Part shown: positions 1 to 7,356 of the stretch, one piece after another
Numbering within the stretch: the first letter of the stretch is position 1
How the letters are laid out: every line of letters begins with the position of its first letter
DNA from: Flavobacterium sediminilitoris
Lineage (GTDB): Bacteria > Bacteroidota > Bacteroidia > Flavobacteriales > Flavobacteriaceae
Length of the DNA stretch: 64,000 nucleotides
NCBI RefSeq assembly: GCF_023008245.1
Contig: NZ_CP090145.1
Location: 3,286,001-3,350,000, forward strand
Direction: 5' to 3'
The notes under the pieces: model-generated
Told to the model about the DNA's origin: nothing
The model's input: only the letters and a program-made list of their open reading frames with translations
Databases searched by the model: none
Position numbers and translations under genes: made by a program

Positions 1-1446
1 AAAATCTTAGTTATTTATGGTCGCACAGGTGGCACATCTGCTAAATGTGTTCACGGTGGTGGTGCCTTTATTTGGCCTGTAATTCAAGATTATCAATACT
101 TAGATTTAAAACCTATTTCTATTGAAGCAAACTTAACAAATGCTCTTTCTCGTCAAAACATTCGTGTTGATGTTCCTTGTCGTTTCACCATTGCAATTTC
201 AACAGAAACAGATAGTATGAATACTGCTGCTGAACGTTTATTAGGACTTTCACCTGATCAGATTCAAGAATTAGCAAAAGATATTTTATTTGGTCAATTG
301 CGTTTAGTAATTGCAACAATGACTATTGAAGAAATTAACTCAGATAGAGATAAATTCTTAGATAACATTTCTAAAAACGTAGATTCAGAATTAAAGAAAA
401 TTGGTTTAAAATTAATTAACGTTAACGTAACCGATATTAAAGACGAATCAGGCTATATTGAAGCATTAGGAAAAGAAGCTGCTGCAAAAGCCATTAACGA
501 GGCTAAAATTTCAGTAGCTGAACAAGAAAAAATTGGAGAAACTGGAAAAGCAATGGCTGATCGTGAGAAAGACGTTCAAATTGCCGAAACACATAGAGAT
601 CGTGATGTAAAAATTGCAATTACTAATAAAGACAGAGAAGTAAGTATTGCCGCAGCCTTTAAAGACGAAAGTATTGGTAAAGCAGAAGCGCAAAGAGATA
701 CACGTGTAAAAACATCAGAAGCAAATGCTATTGCTATTCAAGGAGAAAATGAGGCTAAAATTGCCATTGCACAATCAGAAGCAACTCGTCGTGAACGTGA
801 AGCAGAAGCATTAAGAATCGCTTTAGCTTCTGAAAAAGTACAAAGTGCAAGAGCATTAGAAGAATCATATGTAGCGGAACAAAAAGCGGAACAAGCACGT
901 GCCGAAAGAGAACGTTCTACACAAAATGCTAATATTGTAATTCCTGCTGAAATTGCAAAACAAAAAGCAATTATTGATGCACAAGCTGAAGCTGAAAAAA
1001 CAAGAGTTCAAGCAAAAGGAGAAGCAGATGCTATTTTTGCAAAAATGGAAGCAGAAGCAAAAGGTTTATTTGAAATCTTAACCAAACAAGCAGAAGGTTA
1101 TCGTGAAGTGGTTAGTGCTGCTGGCGGTGATCCAACAAAAGCATTCCAATTATTGTTAATTGAAAAATTACCAGAATTGGTTAAAACCCAAGTGGAAGCA
1201 GTTAAAAACATCAAAATTGATAAAATTACAGTTTGGGACTCTGGAAATAATCAAGATGGAAATGGTTCAACTGCCAATTTCATTTCTGGTATGATGAAAA
1301 CAGTTCCACCATTAAATGATTTATTCAATATGGCTGGTTTAAATTTACCAACATATTTGAAAGGTGATGATAAAGCCACAGAAGTAAAACCAACTGAAAT
1401 TGCCAAAACTAATGATGATAACACTTCATCAGAAGAAGTGAAATAA
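1..1446 (+). CDS. Flotillin-like SPFH/band 7 protein, 5' end cut by window edge
   Basis: The reading frame is open from base 1, so the first codons lie outside the window; the first internal ATG (217) is not the real start. About 481 residues are visible. The first part belongs to the SPFH/band 7 domain. The middle and C-terminal part is a long Ala/Glu/Lys/Arg-rich coiled coil with repeated EAE and AEA motifs, as in flotillins of the YqiK/YuaG type. Flotillins form oligomeric scaffolds at the inner membrane that organise lipid domains. The membrane anchor expected at the N terminus is not visible here. The tail is Asp/Glu/Lys-rich and probably disordered. A hairpin terminator follows at once. 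The family call is firm; the client proteins are unknown. Confidence 0.85.
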   Translation, partial: KILVIYGRTGGTSAKCVHGGGAFIWPVIQDYQYLDLKPISIEANLTNALSRQNIRVDVPCRFTIAISTETDSMNTAAERLLGLSPDQIQELAKDILFGQLRLVIATMTIEEINSDRDKFLDNISKNVDSELKKIGLKLINVNVTDIKDESGYIEALGKEAAAKAINEAKISVAEQEKIGETGKAMADREKDVQIAETHRDRDVKIAITNKDREVSIAAAFKDESIGKAEAQRDTRVKTSEANAIAIQGENEAKIAIAQSEATRREREAEALRIALASEKVQSARALEESYVAEQKAEQARAERERSTQNANIVIPAEIAKQKAIIDAQAEAEKTRVQAKGEADAIFAKMEAEAKGLFEILTKQAEGYREVVSAAGGDPTKAFQLLLIEKLPELVKTQVEAVKNIKIDKITVWDSGNNQDGNGSTANFISGMMKTVPPLNDLFNMAGLNLPTYLKGDDKATEVKPTEIAKTNDDNTSSEEVK

Positions 1447-1480
1447 TTAAACAAATTCCAATCTCAAAATTTTGAGATTA

Positions 1481-1519
1481 AATCCCAAATTCCTAATGGT
1501 TTTTGGGATTTTTATTTTT
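1481..1519 (+). terminator. Rho-independent terminator after the flotillin gene
   Basis: A 9-base stem, AATCCCAAA at 1481-1489 pairing with TTTGGGATT at 1502-1510, is followed by a T-rich run. A second short palindrome (AATCTCAAAATTTTGAGATT) lies just before it at 1460-1479. Confidence 0.8.
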
Positions 1520-1547
1520 GATATAAAACAACCAACACCTTTTCTAT

Positions 1548-1555
1548 TATCTTTG
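1548..1555 (+). promoter_or_regulatory. Putative Bacteroidota -7 element for the dihydrouridine synthase gene
   Basis: TATCTTTG matches the TAnnTTTG consensus and lies 16 bases before the ATG at 1572. No TTG sits at the usual 17-23 base distance upstream, so only the -7 half is supported. Confidence 0.4.
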
Positions 1556-1571
1556 CCATTCAAATAAATGT

Positions 1572-2519
1572 ATGACTCCTACTCTACTCTCATCGCCTTT
1601 ACAAGGTTTTACCGATTTCCGATTTAGAAATGCTTTACATAAATATTTCGGTGGTATTGATACTTATTATGCACCATATATTCGTTTAGATGGAAAATTA
1701 ATTATAAAAAATTCGTACCAACTTGATTTACAATTAGAAAATAACAATACTTTGGAACTCATTCCACAAGTAATGACTAATGATGCTGATGAATTTCTAT
1801 TTGTAGTCAAGTACATCCAAGAATTGGGATACAAAGAACTCAACTGGAATTTAGGTTGTCCTTATCCAATGGTAACCAAAAGAGGCATGGGTTCTGGACT
1901 GATTTGCCAACCTACAAAAATTGATCATATCTTAGAAAGAGCGCATAGTGAAACAGATGTAGTGGTATCAATGAAAATGAGAATGGGTTACGAAAATCCA
2001 GAAGAAATTTTGGATGTTTTTCCTATTTTGGATAAATATCCTTTAAAAAATATTGCCATTCATGCCCGAATTGGAAAACAATTATACAATGGCGGTGTTA
2101 ATTTAGAAGCTTTTCAACGTTGTACCGAAAATACCAAACATAAGTTATATTATAATGGTGATATTACTTCTGTAGCTAAATATAGAGAAATGCAAGAACG
2201 CTTTCCAAATATAGATCATTTTATGATAGGTCGCGGTTTAATTGCTGATCCTTTTTTACCAAGCATGATCAAAAACAATACTATTGAGTATCCAAAAGAC
2301 CGATGGCAAATTTTCAGTGAATTTCACGACACCATTTATCAAGAATATGATGCAGCTCTCTCTGGTCCAACACCTATACGAATGAAAATGCTAGGTTTTT
2401 GGGGCTACTTTTCAAATTCTTTTTCCGATCCTCAAAAAACATTCAAAAAAATTAAAAAAGCCCAAAGCCCTAGAGCGTATCAAGAAGCAGTTAAAGAGAT
2501 TTTAAAAAAGGAAAAGTAA
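1572..2519 (+). CDS. tRNA-dihydrouridine synthase (Dus family)
   Basis: The 315-residue protein has the features of FMN-dependent tRNA-dihydrouridine synthases, which use NADPH to reduce uridines in the D-loop and variable region of tRNA. The N-terminal SPLQGFTD segment (about residues 7-14) and the NLGCP motif at residues 93-97 with catalytic Cys96 are visible. The KMRMG segment near 136 and IGRGL near 219 are the usual FMN phosphate-binding parts of the TIM barrel. The length is typical of the DusC-like branch. The site specificity cannot be read from sequence alone. The next gene starts 19 bases downstream and may be co-transcribed. Confidence 0.9.
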   Translation: MTPTLLSSPLQGFTDFRFRNALHKYFGGIDTYYAPYIRLDGKLIIKNSYQLDLQLENNNTLELIPQVMTNDADEFLFVVKYIQELGYKELNWNLGCPYPMVTKRGMGSGLICQPTKIDHILERAHSETDVVVSMKMRMGYENPEEILDVFPILDKYPLKNIAIHARIGKQLYNGGVNLEAFQRCTENTKHKLYYNGDITSVAKYREMQERFPNIDHFMIGRGLIADPFLPSMIKNNTIEYPKDRWQIFSEFHDTIYQEYDAALSGPTPIRMKMLGFWGYFSNSFSDPQKTFKKIKKAQSPRAYQEAVKEILKKEK

Positions 2520-2537
2520 AATAATTAATTCTTACAA

Positions 2538-2921
2538 ATGTTAACATTCAATAAAAACTATTTTATATTAACACTATTTATCTTTGTTATTGAAGTTATA
2601 ATTGCACTATACATAAAAGATACTTTTATAAGACCCTATTTAGGTGATGTTTTAGTAGTAATACTTCTATATTGCTTCATAAAATCATTCATAAAATCAC
2701 GCGTAGCAATTGTTGCCCTATTTGTTCTCCTCTTTTCTTTTACAATCGAAACCCTTCAATATTTTAATATTGTTGAAAGACTAGGCTTAGAACAGTATAA
2801 AATAGCTCGAATAATAATTGGAACTTCATTCTCATGGATCGATCTAATATGCTATACCATTGGATACATACTTATAGTTATTATTGAAAAAAGGAAAACA
2901 ATAGGTTTAACAATCAATTAA
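2538..2921 (+). CDS. DUF2809 family membrane protein
   Basis: This is a 127-residue integral membrane protein with four likely helices (about 7-27, 36-50, 55-75 and 98-117). The RPYLGDVLVV segment near 32-41 and the SFSWIDLICYTIGY segment near 97-110 are the two conserved blocks of the DUF2809 family. The biochemical role of the family is unknown. It lies 19 bases after the dihydrouridine synthase gene on the same strand, which looks like simple co-transcription and not a functional link. Confidence 0.75.
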   Translation: MLTFNKNYFILTLFIFVIEVIIALYIKDTFIRPYLGDVLVVILLYCFIKSFIKSRVAIVALFVLLFSFTIETLQYFNIVERLGLEQYKIARIIIGTSFSWIDLICYTIGYILIVIIEKRKTIGLTIN

Positions 2922-3305
2922 AGAAAATCAGATTAAATGAGTTTCGTTTATGGCAAAATATACTCTCTTTATTCTAAATATACTGCATTCAAAAATTATA
3001 GGTCATAATAGTAACAAAACAATATTTATATATTGCTGATAAATCAATTCGAAAAATTGTTAACCGACTTGATATGTTGTAAATATCTATTAGATTTCAT
3101 AGAACTCTTAAAATACCAACTATTTAAATAATAAAACTATTAAAAAAATGTTTGTATATATTAAGAGTTGTACACAATTATAAAACTGAACATCATAATT
3201 CTTACTTTCAATAACAAAATTGTTAATTAAAAGCTAAATACAAATAGTGCTATGCATTACATAATACTATTTTATAAATTTGTTCTTCATCAAATCAATC
3301 AAAAA
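2922..3305 (+). other. Gene-free stretch upstream of the serine hydrolase
   Basis: The stretch is very AT-rich and holds no open frame of note. The only signal seen is TAAATTTG at 3275-3282, a TAnnTTTG-type -7 element 24 bases before the preferred ATG at 3306. No clear -33 TTG lies at the right distance. Confidence 0.35.
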
Positions 3306-4646
3306 ATGAAAACAAATTTTTTATTATTAATTACAGTTTTATTAGTTTTTTCCTGCAAAGAGAAGGAAAAAAACACTTCTTTAAATCAGAAAAATCCCAA
3401 AAACTCTACCTTAAAAATAGATAGTCTCTTAACTGTTTATGAGAAAAATGGAAAATTTATGGGAAGTTTAGAATTAGCTCATAGAGGAAAATCCATTTAC
3501 TCAAAAACCATTGGATATAGTGACATTGAATCCAAAAAGAAAGCAGATCCAAAAACGAAATATAGAATTGGTTCTATTTCAAAAACGTTTACTGCAGTAC
3601 TAATTTTTAAAGCAATTGAAGAAAATAAGATATCTCTCAATGAGACCATAGAAAAATACTTTCCAAACATAAAAAATGCTAACAAAATTACTATTGCTAA
3701 TTTACTTCAACACAGAAGTGGTATTCATAATTTTACAAAAGATGAAAAACTCTTTAAGTATAGAACACAATTTAAATCCTCTAACGATCTTCTCTCAATA
3801 ATATCAAATTATGAAAGTGATTTTGAACCTAACACTCAAGGAGAATATAGTAATTCTAATTATTTCCTATTATCACAAATTCTTGAGAAAAAATATAATA
3901 AATCTTTTAAAGATGTTTTACTAGAGAAAATCACTTTACCATTAGACTTAGAAGACACCTATCATGGCAAACAAATAACCATAAACGACAACGAATCCAA
4001 TTCTTATAACCTTTCTGAAAAACAGACCAAATTTGCAGAAACTGATATGTCTATACTTATTGGAAGTGGTTCAATTATTTCAACACCAAAAGATGTAAAC
4101 AAGTTTATGACCGCCTTATTTACAGGTAAATTACTTTCAACAGAAAGTTTAGCTTTAATGAAAACCATTGAAGATAGTTATGGAATGGGGCTATTTCAAT
4201 ACAAAATTACTGACCGAAATGGATTTGGACATCGAGGGCATATAGATGAGTTTAGGTCTACCTCTATTTACTTCCCTAAAGAAGATTTAGCTTTTACCTT
4301 AATTTCAAATGGAGCTAAAATTGATATCAATGATTTATATTTAGAAATTATTAAATTATACTTCAATGATGCAGTAATAGAATTATCAGAGACCGAGGTT
4401 GAAAAATTTGTTGGAACATATGTTTATGAAAAAGACGAAAAGGATAAAGTAGTTTTTATCCAAGATGAAACTACTTTGGTTCATATTATAAAAGGAGAAT
4501 TTAAAGAGCCTCTTATTTACAAAGGAAATAACCGATTTGTTATGGAACAAATGTATGGAGAACCTATATCATTTATATTTTCTTCTGATGGAAGCAGTTT
4601 AATATTTGAACAAGGCAAATTTAAAGGCAAATATAAAAAAGAATAA
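3306..4646 (+). CDS. Serine hydrolase lipoprotein, beta-lactamase class C / PBP fold
   Basis: The start at 3306 is preferred to an in-frame ATG at 3252 because it gives a clean lipoprotein signal (MKTNFLLLI, ending LVFSC with the lipid-carrying Cys17). The 446-residue product has the class C beta-lactamase-like motifs: SISK at about 90-93 with nucleophile Ser90, YSN at about 181-183, and HRG near 308 in place of KTG. Such proteins are usually D-Ala-D-Ala carboxypeptidases or esterases and seldom true beta-lactamases. The last 100 residues form the extra beta domain common in Bacteroidota members. The stop codon is followed directly by CTG, as is that of the S41 peptidase gene downstream. Confidence 0.85.
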   Translation: MKTNFLLLITVLLVFSCKEKEKNTSLNQKNPKNSTLKIDSLLTVYEKNGKFMGSLELAHRGKSIYSKTIGYSDIESKKKADPKTKYRIGSISKTFTAVLIFKAIEENKISLNETIEKYFPNIKNANKITIANLLQHRSGIHNFTKDEKLFKYRTQFKSSNDLLSIISNYESDFEPNTQGEYSNSNYFLLSQILEKKYNKSFKDVLLEKITLPLDLEDTYHGKQITINDNESNSYNLSEKQTKFAETDMSILIGSGSIISTPKDVNKFMTALFTGKLLSTESLALMKTIEDSYGMGLFQYKITDRNGFGHRGHIDEFRSTSIYFPKEDLAFTLISNGAKIDINDLYLEIIKLYFNDAVIELSETEVEKFVGTYVYEKDEKDKVVFIQDETTLVHIIKGEFKEPLIYKGNNRFVMEQMYGEPISFIFSSDGSSLIFEQGKFKGKYKKE

Positions 4647-4732
4647 CTGTATACAACAATGGTAGCTATTGCACAACCCTTCTAAAAAACTATTTTTTTT
4701 AAATAATTAATAAAATAAACCTCATTTTGAAC

Positions 4733-4771
4733 ATGCCCCAAAAAATTAGACACTATTTGGGGCATTTTTTA
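4733..4771. terminator. Strong hairpin, terminator-like or insertion-sequence end
   Basis: ATGCCCCAAA at 4733-4742 pairs perfectly with TTTGGGGCAT at 4756-4765, followed by a T run. It could terminate the serine hydrolase transcript. The loop (AATTAGACA) also resembles the end sequence of some IS3-type elements, so an IS terminus is an alternative. Confidence 0.55.
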
Positions 4772-4862
4772 TGGAAAGAAAAGTAAAAATTTAGTTGACT
4801 TACAATCGAGTTTTTGAAGTCTATAAGAACCGATTTTGTAAAAACAAAGTTCTTCTCTTATT

Positions 4863-5520
4863 TCAAGGGAATAACTTGACATAAAAATAGATATTTTTTG
4901 ATGGTAAAGTGCAAGTATTTCTTCAAGTTATAGATTAAACTCGCCATTAAGACTTGTTTATTTGCATTTTTAATGCCTCATATGTTCACGCATTTTATAT
5001 TTCATGAAGTTGACCAAGGTTTCAATGACAGGTTCTATCGTTTTACTTCGCACTCTTGACATTTTCTTGACATAGGTTGATTTTTGGATGAGCTTTTGAT
5101 ACATGCGGTAGTAGTGTACTTTGTAGATACTATCGTCTAGTTTTTTAAACTTGGTACTTTTTCCACAACATTGTATTCTAAATGGACAATTCTTTCAATC
5201 AGATTCACTGCTTCGATACGTGTGTTTGGTTACACACATTTTCAACACTGCTTTGAACAAACTTAAAAATACTTCTTCTCCATATAAAACACATGTTCTG
5301 CTTGATGTTGTTTAAATAGCCTACCAATAAAATCTTAAAGAATACAATTGGATCAATGTTCTCTTGTTCTTTTTTGCCGTAGTGTTTCTAAGTGAATTTA
5401 TATATAAAATATAAATCAAGTTCGGTCAATAATTTTCTGTAAAAAATTATCTCCAGAACTATGTCCAACAAATTAAAAGAAACAAATAATTGTGGATTAA
5501 AATTCTTCTTTCCTTGTATG
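4863..5520 (-). pseudogene. Relic of an IS1182-family transposase
   Basis: Read on the minus strand, fragments of a DDE transposase appear in the expected order but in different frames. First come IQGKKNFNPQLF (from 5519) and YGKKEQENIDPIVFF with LLVGYLNN, the N-terminal block of IS1182 transposases. Then come the C-terminal blocks RVRSKTIEPVIETLVNF and NKQVLMASLIYNLKKYL near 4910-5090. The central catalytic part is missing and several stops and frameshifts are present. A full gene would be about 1.5 kb; only about 0.66 kb remains. The element is therefore dead and old. Confidence 0.8.
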
Positions 5521-5811
5521 AATAAATTTACAAAAAAATATGCTTTTCAATGTTCCATTTTTATTATCTTTGATAGGCTTCTGCACCAAGCACAATAGTT
5601 TTTAAGAACAGTGCTAAATCGAAAGTCAGTACTTTTCTTGTATCCAAAAACGGTTTTTAACCTTTTTTTTGTAAGTTAGCGTTTAAAAAATTATTTTCGG
5701 TTTATATTAGTGTATAGTAGAATGTTTCTACTTTGCTACCCTGTTACCTTGCAAAGCCGTCAACTATTAGTACAATTATAAGCAGAAATCAAATCGAATA
5801 AAAGAAACAAA

Positions 5812-6747
5812 ATGAAAAAAAATATCTTAACAATTCTATTATTTAATTACTTCTTCACGTTTGCACAAGAAAGTAAGGTCTTAACAACATTAGAAACAGA
5901 TCAACTTATAAATCAAATATCGACTAATCTCAAACAAAATTATTTTGACTCTGAAAAGACAAAAACATTAAATAATATTCTTACGAAAAAGTTAAAAAAA
6001 AATGAATTCTATAATCTGCCAACAGATTCATTAACTAAAAAACTGACTTTGTTACTCAGAAATCAAACAAACGATATTCATTTTTACATAGGAAAATCTA
6101 ACCCTGATGTTGAAAAAGACCCAATAAAAGAATTGCCAAAGCAAAATTTTAATGGTGGATTTACAGAAGTTAAGATTTTAGAAAACAATATCGGTTACAT
6201 AAAATGGGACAGATGTATTGCAAATGACGAAGCTTTTAGAAAAATAAAAAGTGCTTTAGTTTTTCTTGAAGGAGTGGATAAACTTATAATTGACATTTCA
6301 GAAAACCCTGGTGGAGACGGACGAAGTGGTAATTTTATTAATTATCATTTATATGAAAACCCTAGTTACCAAAGCTTATTAATGAAGAGATGTGTAGGAG
6401 AAGAAAATTGGTATCAAAGCGAAGTCGCTTACAATTATTCAGATGCACCTAAGTTTTTTGACATTCCACTTTACATTATTACCTCTAAAAACACAGGTTC
6501 GGCTTCAGAATATTTTGCTTTTACCGCTCAAGAAATGCAAAGGGCAACTATTATTGGCAAAACAACAGCAGGCGCAGGAAATCCAGTAACTATGGTTACA
6601 ATGGGAGATTATTTTATGTATGTTCCCGTTTGTGAAATCGTAACTTATGAAGGTAAATCTATAGAAGCAAAAGGTGTAATTCCAGATATAGAACTAATAT
6701 CAAATGATTTATTGAACGAAACTTTAAACTACATAAATAAAGAATAA
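5812..6747 (+). CDS. S41 family peptidase (C-terminal processing peptidase-like)
   Basis: The 311-residue product has a short signal peptide (MKKNILTILL, cleavage likely after residue 18 or 19), so it acts in the periplasm or outside. The tail-specific protease core is visible: GYIKWDR near 126, LIIDISENPGGDG near 162-174, TGSASEYFA near 228-236 carrying the catalytic serine, GKTTAGAG near 249, and GVIPDIEL near 285. No PDZ domain is seen, so it belongs to the short interphotoreceptor-retinoid-binding-like type common in Bacteroidota. It lies alone between insertion-sequence relics, and its stop is followed by an attC-like palindrome, which suggests it was acquired as a cassette. Confidence 0.85.
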   Translation: MKKNILTILLFNYFFTFAQESKVLTTLETDQLINQISTNLKQNYFDSEKTKTLNNILTKKLKKNEFYNLPTDSLTKKLTLLLRNQTNDIHFYIGKSNPDVEKDPIKELPKQNFNGGFTEVKILENNIGYIKWDRCIANDEAFRKIKSALVFLEGVDKLIIDISENPGGDGRSGNFINYHLYENPSYQSLLMKRCVGEENWYQSEVAYNYSDAPKFFDIPLYIITSKNTGSASEYFAFTAQEMQRATIIGKTTAGAGNPVTMVTMGDYFMYVPVCEIVTYEGKSIEAKGVIPDIELISNDLLNETLNYINKE

Positions 6748-6760
6748 CTGCCACTAAAAT

Positions 6761-6872
6761 GTGTATAAGCAATAACTGTTTAAGTGCTTAAATCTAAGGC
6801 CTGCACTTTTAATAAAAATCAACATCAAATTTAAAATATAAAGTGCTTTTTAATCAGATACTGCTCATACAC
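6761..6872. repeat. Large imperfect palindrome, attC-like or miniature element
   Basis: The left arm at 6761-6778 (starting GTGTATAAGCA) pairs with the right arm at 6855-6872 (ending TGCTCATACAC) with 15 of 18 positions matching. Weaker pairing continues inward around two copies of AAGTGCTT. It begins 14 bases after the S41 peptidase stop. The arrangement resembles recombination sites that close cassettes in Bacteroidota genomes, but no integrase is in the window. Confidence 0.55.
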
Positions 6873-6898
6873 CCAAACATTGTTTGTAATTTTGACCC

Positions 6899-6973
6899 GT
6901 TCTGAATAAAGGCTATATAACTTTAAACATTATGTATAAAAGCACGACTAAGTTATCAAACGTTATTCAGAAC
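6899..6973. repeat. Perfect 11-base inverted repeat around a 53-base spacer
   Basis: GTTCTGAATAA at 6899-6909 is the exact reverse complement of TTATTCAGAAC at 6963-6973. It precedes the IS3-like fragments and may be the remains of an element end. Confidence 0.55.
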
Positions 6974-6982
6974 CTTTTTAAA

Positions 6983-7190
6983 TTAAAAATTTTAGATAAA
7001 CTTACCACAGGTAAAATAAACAAAAACCAATTAGGCAAAACTTACGGAATAAATCCCACTACTATAAACGGAATGGATTAAAAAATACTTTGGTATCTGA
7101 CATCATTTACATCAGAACCGTGAAAGGATTTTGCTATCTAGTACTTCAGATATGTATTCTCGTAAAATTATCGGTTACGACTTACTCTAA
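6983..7190 (+). pseudogene. Relic of an IS3-family transposase (orfA and orfB scraps)
   Basis: The segment 6983-7081 reads LKILDKLTTGKINKNQLG and TYGINPTTING, which fits the helix-turn-helix part of an IS3 orfA. The segment 7093-7190 reads VSDIIYIRTVKGFCYL and, one frame over, SDMYSRKIIGYDLL, the start of the rve integrase core with the first catalytic aspartate. The rest of orfB is absent, so the element is dead. Confidence 0.7.
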
Positions 7191-7302
7191 GACATATCAC
7201 TTTTTGTAATTTATTTTAAAAAATCAAACTTAGAATAACAAAACCTTTTTTTGAGCGCTTTATTATTTGTAGTATGCTATTGAAAACGAAAATTGGATAA
7301 AC

Positions 7303-7335
7303 AAAAAAGCCGACAAGAATAATCTTGTCGGCTTT
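7303..7335 (-). terminator. Rho-independent terminator of the DUF4132 operon
   Basis: GCCGACAAGA at 7309-7318 pairs perfectly with TCTTGTCGGC at 7323-7332. On the minus strand the hairpin is followed by six T. It lies about 20 bases after the DUF4132 stop codon. Confidence 0.85.
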
Positions 7336-7356
7336 AAGTAGTAATTGTCTTTTGAA

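Larger units (their letters stand above)
4647..5811. other. Degenerate intergenic region with insertion-sequence remains
   Basis: No intact gene lies here. The stretch contains a strong hairpin at 4733-4771, fragments of an IS1182-type transposase on the minus strand (4863-5520), and a segment at about 5560-5650 that reads on the minus strand as a protein-like fragment (DTRKVLTFDLALFLKTIVLG) whose origin was not recognised. Confidence 0.6.
6748..7302. other. Degenerate intergenic region with a palindrome and IS3 remains
   Basis: No intact gene lies here. From left to right it holds a large imperfect palindrome (6761-6872), a separated 11-base inverted repeat (6899-6909 and 6963-6973) and scraps of an IS3-type transposase (6983-7190). 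Confidence 0.6.

Noticed and set aside
3252..3305. Upstream ATG that would lengthen the serine hydrolase by 18 residues
   Set aside because: The longer start puts non-signal residues before a clean lipoprotein signal and overlaps a possible -7 element at 3275-3282.
6761..6872. Complete integron with integrase
   Set aside because: Only one good palindrome is present and no tyrosine recombinase gene lies in the window, so only an attC-like site is claimed.
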